This document shows, piece by piece, positions 21,462-30,150 of a DNA stretch of 64,000 bases. The notes beneath the pieces are model-generated. The model had not been told where the DNA came from. It ran no database searches and saw nothing but the letters and a program-made list of their open reading frames with translations. Every line of letters starts with the position of its first letter. Position 1 is the first letter of the stretch. The DNA is from Tillandsia leiboldiana (taxonomy: Eukaryota; Streptophyta; Magnoliopsida; Poales; Bromeliaceae): NCBI GenBank assembly GCA_029204045.2, contig CM055069.1, positions 27,198,825 through 27,262,824 on the forward strand, read 5' to 3'. Made by a program: the position numbers and the translations under genes.

Positions 21462-21692
21462 GCCGAGTTACCAGGAGGATACTTTCCACTGGCCGAGCTA
21501 CTAGATGGACGCATTGCCCCTGGCCGAGTTACCAGGTGGGCACATGCCCTGGCCGAGTTACCAGGAGGACACTTTTCCCTGGCCGAGTTACCAGGAGGAT
21601 ACTTTCCACTGGCCGAGATACCAGATGGGTACATACCCCTGGCCGAGTTACCAGGTGGGTACATGCCCTGGCCGAGTTACCAGGTGGTTGCT
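21462..21692 (+). repeat. 30-bp minisatellite in D1 gag region
   Basis: About 7.7 copies of a 30-bp unit (GCCGAGTTACCAGG followed by a variable half such as AGGATACTTTCCACTG). The unit is a multiple of three and reads on the plus strand as repeats like AELPGGYFPL. E1 is inserted inside this array. Confidence 0.9.
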
Positions 21693-21715
21693 TTAGTGAG
21701 ATTGAGATGGTCTGA

Positions 21716-22440
21716 CAGGACGCCGAGATTTGGTGGCATCGAGTTCGTCCTGTTGGACTACCGGGAGCGCAGTTGTTGACTTGGAACCAGTTTCGTGCTT
21801 TGCGGCTCAGGGCCTCCGTTCCTAACAGTGTCAGCAGAAACGGGAAGGGGATCTTAGACTCCTGCAGCAGGGGAGTCGACCTCTTCTGGATTATGTTCGC
21901 GAGTTTTGCGATTGTTGAGCGGTGTACGCCATGTCGCATGGATGAGGCCCAGGAGGTTGAACTAGTTGAGAAAGGACTGCATCTGAATATCTATCACTTG
22001 GTGCATTCTCGACGGGTGCCGACGTTAGATGCAGCGATCGAGCATGCTTAGCGGGTTGACCGAGGATCAGTGATCATGTCAGAGATAGACGGAGCGCCAG
22101 GGACCAGCTCCGGGGAGAGGCATCCAGTGCCGCCTGTGTTTGGACAGTCGAGTAGATCGAGACCCCCGGGGCCGCCACGATCCCAGTCTGAGGGTCGTGA
22201 GTCTCAGAGGAGATAGAGACCAGGAGGTTCTCCACAGCCGATGTATCAGCAGCGGGATGACTGTGTCATTTGTGGTGGGCCGCATTCTGCGCCGCAGTAT
22301 GACCACAAACAGGGCACAGATCATGGTCTTGTCCTAAAGCGGGGTCATCAATCGCATTGGCAGCTTCGGCTCCTCCTCCTCCGCTCTTCCAGACAGGCGG
22401 AGCTTCGACAGGTTATGGCCAGATAGTTAGGGCCACTTCT
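21716..22440 (+). pseudogene. gag: Decayed gypsy gag (D1)
   Basis: Gag forms the capsid shell and binds element RNA. A frame at 21776-22051 contains LTWNQFRALRLRASVP and, after a frame slip, VELVEKGLHLNIYHLVHSRRVPTLDAAIEHA, which fit the plant gypsy Gag core. Downstream (22075-22440) a linker reads EIDGAPGTSSGERHPVPP. A first cysteine cluster, DDCVICGGPHSAPQ, survives; the second, expected to be CFRCGQQGHWQ, is degraded to LKRGHQSHWQ. Several stops and frameshifts are present, so no functional Gag can be made. Confidence 0.75.
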
Positions 22441-22483
22441 TCGCGGCAGTCCGTCGGACGACCACCCCCGAGCGGGAGCGTCT

Positions 22484-22800
22484 ATGTCGCACAGGAAAAG
22501 GATTCGGGAGCAGCTAGCCTCGTGGTGGCAGGCATTAATCTTATCTCCCCTACACGCACTTGAGCGTTATTTGTTACCGGAGCATCGCATCCATTTCTTC
22601 TGTAGGGCATTTGCATTGTTGTATGGGCTAGAGATAGGACCCTTAGCTTGTGCTCGTGAGGTTCAGATACCTGATCACGTCTTGCACATAGATGAGTGTT
22701 GTTGGTCCTGCCCAGTGCAGTAAGGGCCTTGGTTTTTGCCCGTTGATCTTTTGGCCCTTCCTCAGCTCCGAGATTTCGGGGTAGTATTGGGTATAGGACT
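22484..22800 (+). pseudogene. pol: Decayed gypsy protease (D1)
   Basis: A frame recalling ILSPLHALERYLLPEHRIHF and RAFALLYGLEIGPLACAREV, then PVDLLALPQLRDFGVVLGI in another frame, matches the order of a gypsy retropepsin (active-site region, then FDVVLGMDWL). The DSG active site itself is not recognisable. RT does not follow; a minisatellite takes its place. Confidence 0.65.
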
Positions 22801-22828
22801 GTGAGGATCTGAGACCTTGATCTCACAC

Positions 22829-23130
22829 CGTTGATACACGGTGGTGATGCCACACCATTGATACACGGTGGTGATGCCACACCGTTGATACACGGTGATG
22901 ATGCCACACCGTTGATACACGGTGGTGATGCCATACCGTTGATGCACGGTGGTGATGCCACACCGTTGATACACGGTGGTGTTGCCACACCGTTGATACA
23001 CGGTGGTGATGCCACACCGTTGATACACGGTGGTGATGCCACACCGTGGATACATGGTGGTGATGCCACACCGTTGATACACGGTGGTGATGCCACGCTG
23101 TTGGTGCACGGCAGTGATGCCACGTTGTAG
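22829..23130 (+). repeat. 27-bp minisatellite after the protease remnant (D1)
   Basis: About 11 copies of a 27-bp unit, GTTGATACACGGTGGTGATG followed by CCACACC. The length is a multiple of three, so open frames run on both strands (plus: LIHGGDATP repeats; minus: CINGVASPP repeats). Unit-to-unit differences are few. It is not a CRISPR: there are no unique spacers. Confidence 0.92.
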
Positions 23131-23896
23131 GTACACAACGGTGAGAGTTTTTTTTTGATGGTTTGGACTTTTGACCGCGAGTTTGGGCATTAGCTTTATG
23201 ATCGCCTTGCGAGCCAGTTTTCAGTCCCGTTCATCGACGGTTTGGTCCCCGTCAGGGTGTTCTTTATTAGTTGAGGGATCGACTTCGACCTGTGGGTCCG
23301 TTGGGGTTATGATAGCATGTTGAGTGACCAACTGTGGCATGAGATTGTGTCTCTTGAGGATCCCTCTTGAGGATCCCTTTTGAGGTTAGCCTGCAGTTGA
23401 GTAGTCCACTCGGGTGGTTTTGGATCGGGAAGTAACCGAGTGAAGACCCCAGCTTATTGGATTCCTTTCCTTATTGGGTGAATGTGTGGGTTTGCTTCGG
23501 GTCGCCTTGTTGAGGTTGGCACCATGATGTGGTTTGGTGCGTGTTGCACTAGTGGTTATTTCCGTTTTCCCCCAGCCTTTTATTGGAGCCCCTTGGGTAT
23601 TTCACGTCTTAGCTCAGGAGTGATGTCTTTTTCCTCGCCCGTGATTTACTTGCCCCTTTGAGATCTGTGATTGTTGGAGTACGAGGGACGCCCGTTGCAA
23701 TTTCTGGCTCGAGAGATGAGAGAATTGCACATCGGGCCATATCGTACTTGTTGTTGTCGTTGTTGCGGAGTAATCACGGGGAGTGAGTGGTGTTTCGGGA
23801 GCTGGAGGCGTATTGATGGAAACCTACCCGGGTATTTGTGACTCCTGATGGACTGATCTAGTTTCGAGGACGAAACTTTCTTTTAGTGGGGGAGGA
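23131..23896 (+). pseudogene. Decayed pol C-terminus and polypurine tract (D1)
   Basis: Non-coding now. Around 23690-23880 it is homologous to the end of the array element's internal region (about 822-1060 on the minus strand): EYEGRPLQFLAREMRELHIGPYR, followed by a broken WELE-type ending, then the GAGGACGAAACTTTC box and the tract TTTTAGTGGGGGAGGA. RT, RNase H and the integrase core are missing between 22830 and here. Confidence 0.65.
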
Positions 23897-26800
23897 TGTG
23901 AGGACCAGAATCCCCACTTAAGAGATTACTGTCAGATTAGTGGCCTTTGGGAGTGTTTGTGCGCAATTTGGACACAAGTGATGGATTTCGGGCTTAAAAA
24001 GAGATCCCCTGGGAAATTGGAGGACCCGTCGAGTGTTTAGAGGTGGTTTCGCGCGGCGTAGATGTCAAATTTGGACTTCGGGGGAAGTTTGGATATAAGA
24101 TTACCTCTCCGGTCGCCTTCGGCAATTTTTAGAGTTGGAATTTGGCAAATCGGACTTCAGATTTGAACCCGGCGCGAAAATCGGATCAAGTGGGCTATCC
24201 GGGGGCATTCGGCAAATTTTCGGTTGAGAATTTGGAGAATCGGACATCGTTTTTGGATTCAGCGCGCGAAATCGTTGAGAATGGGCTATTTACTTGTTTG
24301 TTTTGGAGCCCAGTTGACGCGTGCGTTTTTCGAGGCTTGTGCGCGAGTTTCGAGGTCGGCACGGATCCCGAGGATGGCGCGCGGATCGAGGCTGGCGTGC
24401 TGCGCACGGCGCGCAGTTGGCGGGCTGGGGAAGCGCGCCTCGTGCGCGGGTCAACGCGGGGCCGCCACGTGGGGGGCCCCCGTTGGCGCCCGCGCGGGCG
24501 CAGGGGCACGCGCCCGTGTGGCGTGCGGGTGTCCCGCGCCTGGGGTGGCGCTGGTGTAACGCGCCCGTGTGGCGGGCGCGTTGCCGCGTGCCGCGTGGCG
24601 CTGTGGGCGCACGCGTGGACCGGGCTCGCATGCCCATGTGCCGTGGACCGCGAACGGTGGCCCCCCATTGGCCGGTGCACCGTGGACCGGTGCACCGTGG
24701 ACCATCCCCTTTCTCCTCCTCCTTTTCTTCTTCTTCTTTCTCTCCCGCACACCATTCCTCCTCTTCTTTTCTTTCTTCTTCAACCGTGCGAGAGGGAGAG
24801 TGAGGGAGGAGATGGTGGGAAGTGCGGCGTGCCGTTGTGGGCCTCGTGGAGCGCGCGAGATTTTTTCCAACGGAGCAGTTGGACGGCGCGACGCGTCGAG
24901 GTAGGTCCCGCACTTGTTTTTGCGATGTTTTGGCACAGTTTTAGAGCGATCTTTTGGATAGTGAATTGACCCTCTTGCTCTTATCTGTGTTAGGGACCGT
25001 GTTTTACTGCACCGTTTTGCGTGTGGTCCCCGACGGCGTGCTCCGTTTTGCGTGCGGACTCCGTTTTGCGTGCGGATTCTGGCACCGTGCTCCGTTTTGC
25101 GTGCGGTCCCCGACACCGTGCACCGTTTTGCATGCAAACTTCGGCACCGTGCACCGTTTTACGTGCGGTCCCCGACGGCGTGCTCCGTTTTGCGTGCGGA
25201 CTCCGTTTTGCATGCGGATTCTGGCACCGTGCTCCATTTTGCGTGCGGATTTCGACACCGTGCATCATTTTGCGTGCGGACTTTGTTTTGCTTGCAAACT
25301 CTGGCACCGTGCATCGTTTTGCGTGCGGTCCCCGACGGCATGCTCCGTTTTGCGTGCGGACTCCGTTTTGCGTGCGGATTCTGGCATCGTGCTCCGTTTT
25401 GCGTACGGACTCCGGCGGCAGGCATCGTTTTGCGTGCGGATCGCGTGGAGGCCAATTGGAAGTGTTTACGAGCAGTTGGTGGCAAATCGAGGTGGGTGGC
25501 CTTATCTCCAAGTTTTATGGACTGTACAGTAATTCTACTGATGTAGGACTATGCATGATAGTTTATTCCCTTGTGTAGCATGATAGATTGTAGGAATTGT
25601 TATTCCTTTTATCATCTGTTAATATAGTTATCTTGGAACCTGACCTAGCACCCCCGTCATATGTTGCATGTGTAACCAGACCAGTAGAAAACCCTCACTT
25701 GGGCTAGGGTTATTTATGTTTAGACACGCACACTGTTTTTCTATTCCTAAACATAGTGTTATCCTCGCCCGGGTAGTGGGCCGAGAGGTCGGGACTTTCT
25801 TTTAGTGTGGGATGCATTTGCACTCGTGCTTGGGAGCAGAGTGGAGTCTGGTAGTGGTAGTGGGTTGCTTATCTGTGCCGGGAGCCGTTTGGGTAAACGG
25901 TAGTCCCGGGAGGTCTTGTATCCCTGTTGTGCTGTCGTGGGAGGGAGCCGTTGAGCAGACGGTAGTCCCGGGCCGTCGAGTATCTTCCGGTCACTGTTGT
26001 TGGGAACCGTTGGGGTTGACGGTGGTCCCAGGTCGTTTAGTGTTGTCCGACCGGTATTGTTAGCCTGAGTTGTGGGTCGTTCCTGGCTGTGGAGTACCTC
26101 CAGCCAGTGTGCTTTGTGCTGCGAGCTGTTGGAGAGGCTAGTGTCTCGTGTTTCGTGTGAGCTGATCAGCTGAGTCGTCGAGAGTGCTCCGACTGTTGTG
26201 CGAGATAATTCGGGATCTTGAGTCCTACCGTTCTGAGAGTAAGCGTGGATCTTGACTATAGCCTGCATATGCCAATGTTTGATACTCTATGCCGCGCCGT
26301 TTTCCTCAGTTGGAGTCGCGCCCCCTGAGATGCCGCTGTGGATACGATGATTGGCCTATTGAGGCAGTTTTCCGCAGTGGATGCAACGATGGGCCTGTTG
26401 AGGCAGTTTTGCGCGAGGGGTGAGTTAGTCGGACTGGACGCCCCACGTAAATCCCGTCCTCATGTGGATGTGTGGTAGTGGGCAGGTGCGTTCCTAGTCG
26501 ACAGGCGCAGGCTTGACTGGACCCTATAAGGCAGTCAGTTCGATTGGGTCGATTGAACACCTTGGGTGCGAGTGGTCACTTTTACTTTCATCTGTTCCAC
26601 TTTTTGAGCATCTAGATAGAGGCATGGTAGCTGTAGAGTAGCTCCAGCTTTTCTTGTTCAGATTTCATTGCACTGTTATCTTTTGCCTCTAGTAGACTTA
26701 GTGGGCAGACCGTTGGGCTTGTTGACGGCACCCACTGAGAACTACTGTGGGAAGTAGTTCTCACACCCGTCGTGGTGTCTTTTTCCCCAGGAACTTCTTC

Positions 26801-27301
26801 TCCTGTTCCTGTTGTTCCAGTTGCTGATCTTTCTGACCGAGGCGAGGGAGTCGCGAGCTAGTTCCCTACCCGTCGTTGGAGTGTAGCGGTACCCCTTCAG
26901 AGGAGAGCTTCAGTAGATTAGTTTACTTCTTTTTCCTTTATTGAGAGACCTTTGTTGTGAGGTAAAGAGTTGTACTTTATTTTACAGTTTGAGAGACTGA
27001 TGTAGTGGGGATATTTGTATTGAGAGCTTGTACACTGATGTTTTATTGGAGATATCTCCCTTTTGGGTTTTTGTATCAGAGGACTCTTTATATGATCGAA
27101 TTTGGGAGATGGATATTGTATTTATTTTCAGTTGTACAGTGTTTGGATTTCAGTTTTTAGTAGTTTACTTTCAGCTCTGATATCTGTATACTGTAGTTGA
27201 TTCTTTTTGCAGGTTAGACGCTTCGTCTGTATGGCAGTATCCGTACAGATGGCAGATCTGTTAGCGAGCCCGGGTCGCAGTTTCGACCCCGGGGCGTGAC
27301 A
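23897..27301 (+). repeat. 3' LTR of D1 (3405 bp)
   Basis: TGTGAGGACC... to ...GGGGCGTGACA, starting directly after the polypurine tract. It resembles the array LTR in overall order: an AT-rich start with the GAATTTGGCAAATCGGAC segment (24130-24300), a GC-rich block with CACGTGG and GTGGACCG motifs (24350-24710), a CT-rich block (24710-24790), a short-unit tandem array (25004-25450), then a long U5 with repeated GGGAGCCGTT...GGTAGTCCCGGG segments (25880-26040). It ends in the same CCCGGGTCGCAGTTTCGACCCCGG palindromic region found at the array LTR ends. No gene is supported; GC-rich frames on both strands are compositional. Confidence 0.88.
25004..25450 (+). repeat. Tandem array of CCGTTTTGCGTGCGG units in the D1 LTR
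   Basis: About 17 occurrences of CCGTTTTGCGTGCGGA or variants, at spacings of about 17 to 30 bp, interspersed with GGCACCGTGCT and TCCCCGACGGCGTGC. The pattern shows a higher-order repeat (ACTCCG..., ATTCTGGCACCGTG..., TCCCCGAC...). It lies downstream of the GC-rich block, so it is probably in the transcribed leader. Confidence 0.85.
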
Positions 27302-28835
27302 ATTTGCACTCGTGCTTGGGAGCAGAGTGGAGTCTGGTAGTTGTAGTGGGTCGCTTTTCTATGCCGGGAGCCGTTGGGTAAACGGTAGTTCCGGGAGGTC
27401 TTGTATCCCTGTTTGTGCTGTCGCCACTGTGTTAGTGGCAGTTGTGTGTTAGCTGGACCTAGAACGCAGAACCCTTTTGACATACACATTTCGGGGTTTG
27501 GGTAAACATTTGTTTTCTAACTATTTTTCCTAAAAAGAACTAAAAATCATTAAAAATGAGTTTCTCCTCAAATTAAGATGGTTCTTCAGAAAGGGAACTA
27601 CTTTTAGTCCTCACCCGCGTGGGTCGAGTGAAAATGGTTTTCAGAAACAAATGTCAGCCTTTTTCCTGTAAATTTCCCCACTCGTAAGGATTCGAGTGGT
27701 CTGGGTTCAAGGGGCCATCCCTTTGTCGGGACGGATGCCACGGGGGCCGAGCCTGGAACCTATTCTTGTTTGATAGGGTTGTAGGTGTTGGTCTCCCGGA
27801 AATTCCGGGCCCTAGCTGATATCTTCTGCGTGTTGTACCGAGATTGTCGTGTTCCCGAACTGTAAGGGGGCCGGGAACTTCGATAGGCGGAGCCTAGAGT
27901 CTGTTCTTGTTTGATAGGGTTCTTAGCACCGACCTATCGGGTTTTCCAAACCCTTATGGTGTCGGCCCTTCCTGAGTTATCGGTGTGGTTGGTGTTCTGT
28001 TGTGGGAGCCGTTGGGGTTGACGGTGGTCCCGGGTCATTGAGTGTTGTCCGACCAGTATTGTTAGCCCTGAGTTGTGGGTCGTTCCTGGCTGTGGAGTAT
28101 CTCCAGCCAGTGTGTGTTGTGCTGCGAGCTATTGGAGAGGCTAGTGTCTCGTGTTTCGTGTGAGCTGATCAGCTGAGTCGTCGAGAGTGATCCGACTGTT
28201 GTGCGAGATGTTTGAGGATTGAGTCTTTCCGTTCAGTACGTGAGCGTGGATTTTGACTATAGCCTGCAGTGCCACTTTGAGCTCGACAGAGTGCGCGGAT
28301 ACCTTCTTCCTTGATGGGTTCGCTCCCCTCGAGAGCCACACCCGGGGTGGATTTGTTACTTTTGTATCGCGACTTGTCGACGCCGTCCCTCTGACTGGGC
28401 CAGTTTTGGCAGTTACGGACACAGTCCCTCTGGCTGGGCCAGTTTTGGCAGCTACGGACGCCCTACGTCAGTCCGGTCCTCCAGGATGTAACGGCAGTAG
28501 GTAGGCGCAGGTTTGACTGGACCCGAGGAGGCAGTCAGGTAGATTGGGTGATCTGGATGTTGAGAGTTAGTAGATGCATCATGTTTCCATCTGTTCCACT
28601 TTTTGAGCATCTAGATAGAGGCATAGTAGCTGTAGAGTTACTTTTCTAGCCCTTTCATTTCAGTATTATATTGTTACTTTTTGCCTCTAGCAGACTTAGT
28701 GGGCAGACCGTCGGGCTTGTTGGCGGCACCCACTGAGAACTACTTGGGACGTAGTTCTCACACCCGTCGTGGTGTCTTTTCCCACAGGAACTTCTACTTC
28801 TGTTCCTGCTGCTCTAGTTGCTGATCCGGCTGATC
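27302..28835 (+). repeat. D-family LTR D2, left part
   Basis: Homologous to D1's LTR from about 25829 to its 3' part, starting abruptly at ATTTGCACTCG. The 5' part of this LTR lies upstream of D1, outside the window. It differs from D1's LTR by indels, including an extra 300-bp stretch at 27480-27990 and a 38-bp tandem duplication (CTGGGCCAGTTTTGGCAG...) at about 28386-28461. It is interrupted at 28836 by Sirevirus E2 and resumes at 37118. Confidence 0.85.
28831..28835 (+). other. Target site duplication TGATC, left copy (E2)
   Basis: TGATC before the E2 5' LTR, repeated at 37118-37122 after the 3' LTR. Five bases is the usual size for copia elements. Confidence 0.95.
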
Positions 28836-29353
28836 TGTTACGGCATTTTGTGTTGGCACATTTCGTGAGTTTGAGTCGGAGTCTTAAAGGGAACAAATTG
28901 TCAAATCGGCTTTTGAAGACTCATTGAAGATTCAACATGAGCTCAAGATAACACTCAGGTATGGTTAATTAAACCATGGTGATTTAAGTTCTTTTATAAT
29001 CATTGGAATCAGGAACTTAGTGAAAACCGGTTTAGACTTGGTTTTAGGAACTTGGATTTAACTTACAATCTAATTTAAGTTTGGTTTCCGGTACTTGGTT
29101 TGTGTTGGATAAAGCTTATCTTGGAAAAATCAGTTTTTACATTACGTACCGGAACCACACTTGAAGTTCCTCTAACCCGACACAGAATTTTCTGTAAATT
29201 GCACTGCATACCGGAACACGGACTCGCGTACCGGAACACAATAGAAAAATCTGTGGTTTGCACCATTGCGTACCGGAACGCGATATTTGGTACCGGTACA
29301 CAATGCCCCATCGGGATAAATTTCCTAAACCGACTTTTATCTTTTTCCAAGGG

Positions 29354-29362
29354 TTATAAATA
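29354..29362 (+). promoter_or_regulatory. LTR TATA box (E2 5' LTR)
   Basis: TTATAAATA, about 60 nt after the last CCGG palindrome of U3 and before the hairpin array. The 3' LTR copy is at 36362-36370. Confidence 0.75.
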
Positions 29363-29606
29363 GATACTTAGGGTTTCTCAACGAGGGTGACCAATACCAA
29401 TAATTCAGAAACACTCGTGAGCAACCCTAGAGGCTGGTTTTTACCGTTCTTCTCTTTCGCCTCTATTAGGTCAATTCGACGGTTCTTCAATGATCTATCT
29501 TTCGTCGAATTGATCTAGTCTTTGCTTAGAGATTTCTTCTACGGTTCCTTCATGATAATCTAAGCAAAGGATCACCATCGAAGCCTATATTCTATATCGG
29601 CTATTT

Positions 29607-29711
29607 GCGTCGTGGATTCGGCGTGACATCGTGGATTCGATGTGTTGAAGGCGTTTCGTGGATTCGAAACGTGTGCTCGTGGATTCGAGTGGCGTTCGTG
29701 GATTCGAACGT
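29607..29711 (+). other. Array of stem-loops with TGGATT loops (E2 5' LTR leader)
   Basis: Five units, all with loop TGGATT. Arms, 5'/3': GCGTCG/CGGCGT (29607, with G-U pairs), ACATCG/CGATGT (29626, six perfect pairs), GCGTTTCG/CGAAACGT (29651, seven perfect pairs plus one G-U), TGCTCG/CGAGTG (29674, four pairs plus two G-U), GCGTTCG/CGAACGT with the outer pair G-U (29692). The arm sequences differ from unit to unit and from E1, while pairing is kept. An identical array is in the 3' LTR. Confidence 0.75.
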
Positions 29712-29929
29712 GTGCAGTGGACGTGCAATCGGTGGAGCGCGAGGTCCGAAGAAATTGAAGGAGGGGTTGACACCTTGTTATTCTTCTTTTCTTAGAGGAT
29801 TGTTATTGCGTGGACATCCAACCGTTCAGCGCAAGGTCCGAAGAAGTTGAAGGAGGGGTTGAGTCCGTGGAGTCGGTAATCACCTTGTTATTCTTCTATT
29901 CTTAGTGGATTGTTATTGCGTGTTGGTCC

Positions 29930-29961
29930 CGTGGTTTTTCTCCTGGATTGGAGTTTCCACG
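29930..29961 (+). other. Conserved CGTGG/CCACG stem-loop in U5 (E2)
   Basis: Outer stem CGTGG (29930-29934) with CCACG (29957-29961), inner stem CTCC with GGAG, and the loop TGGATT again. The 3' LTR copy is about 7008 bp downstream. Confidence 0.6.
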
Positions 29962-30118
29962 TAAATCTCGGTGTGCTGTTTTTATTTTCCGCATTGGTTT
30001 TTATTTTGCACTGAGATTGAGTTTTTAAGTATTACACCTATTCACCCCCCCCCCCCCCTCCTCTAGTTGTTTGATAGTACCTTTTTAGATCCTTGTGGAT
30101 CCTATAAAAACCTACAAG

Positions 30119-30130
30119 TGGTATCAGAGC
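30119..30130 (+). other. Primer-binding site (tRNA-iMet), E2
   Basis: TGGTATCAGAGC, two bases after the 5' LTR end at 30116. It is complementary to the 3' end of initiator tRNA-Met. Confidence 0.95.
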
Positions 30131-30150
30131 GTGTTTTAGGTTTATCTATC

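Larger units (their letters stand above)
21462..27301 (+). mobile_element. Gypsy element D1 (3' portion, decayed)
   Basis: D1 sequence resumes right after the E1 LTR: a minisatellite, gag remnants, a protease remnant, a second minisatellite, a decayed pol C-terminus, the GGACGAAAC box, a polypurine tract and a 3.4-kb 3' LTR. Most of RT, RNase H and integrase is missing. Directly after its LTR (27302) the sequence is the interior of another D-family LTR, homologous to D1's own LTR from about 25829 onward. D1 therefore inserted into D2. Confidence 0.85.
28836..30116 (+). repeat. 5' LTR of E2 (1281 bp)
   Basis: TGTTACGGCATTTTG to AAAACCTACA. U3 carries repeated GTACCGGAAC/GTACCGGTAC motifs (29083-29305), then TATA box TTATAAATA at 29354-29362. 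The transcribed part has five TGGATT hairpins (29607-29711), a direct duplication of about 90 bp (GGTCCGAAGAA...GTTATTGCGTG, copies near 29736 and 29831), the CGTGG/CCACG stem-loop (29930-29961) and a CACCTATTCACC-polyC-CTCTAG segment near the end. Confidence 0.95.

Noticed and set aside
22829..23130. CRISPR-like array
   Set aside because: The whole 27-bp unit is repeated without unique spacers, and the context is a plant gypsy element.
24321..24803. Host gene in the GC-rich block of the D1 LTR
   Set aside because: No recognisable domain; the block is repeated in related LTRs in other orientations and contains frames on both strands.
30046..30059. C-run length difference between the E2 LTRs as a real age signal
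   Set aside because: Long homopolymers change quickly and are prone to sequencing error, so I did not count it as divergence.
30067..30150. Upstream ATG extending gag by 28 codons into the LTR
   Set aside because: The extension is encoded by the LTR end and primer-binding site; the Gag-like sequence begins at the MMGESG start (30151).
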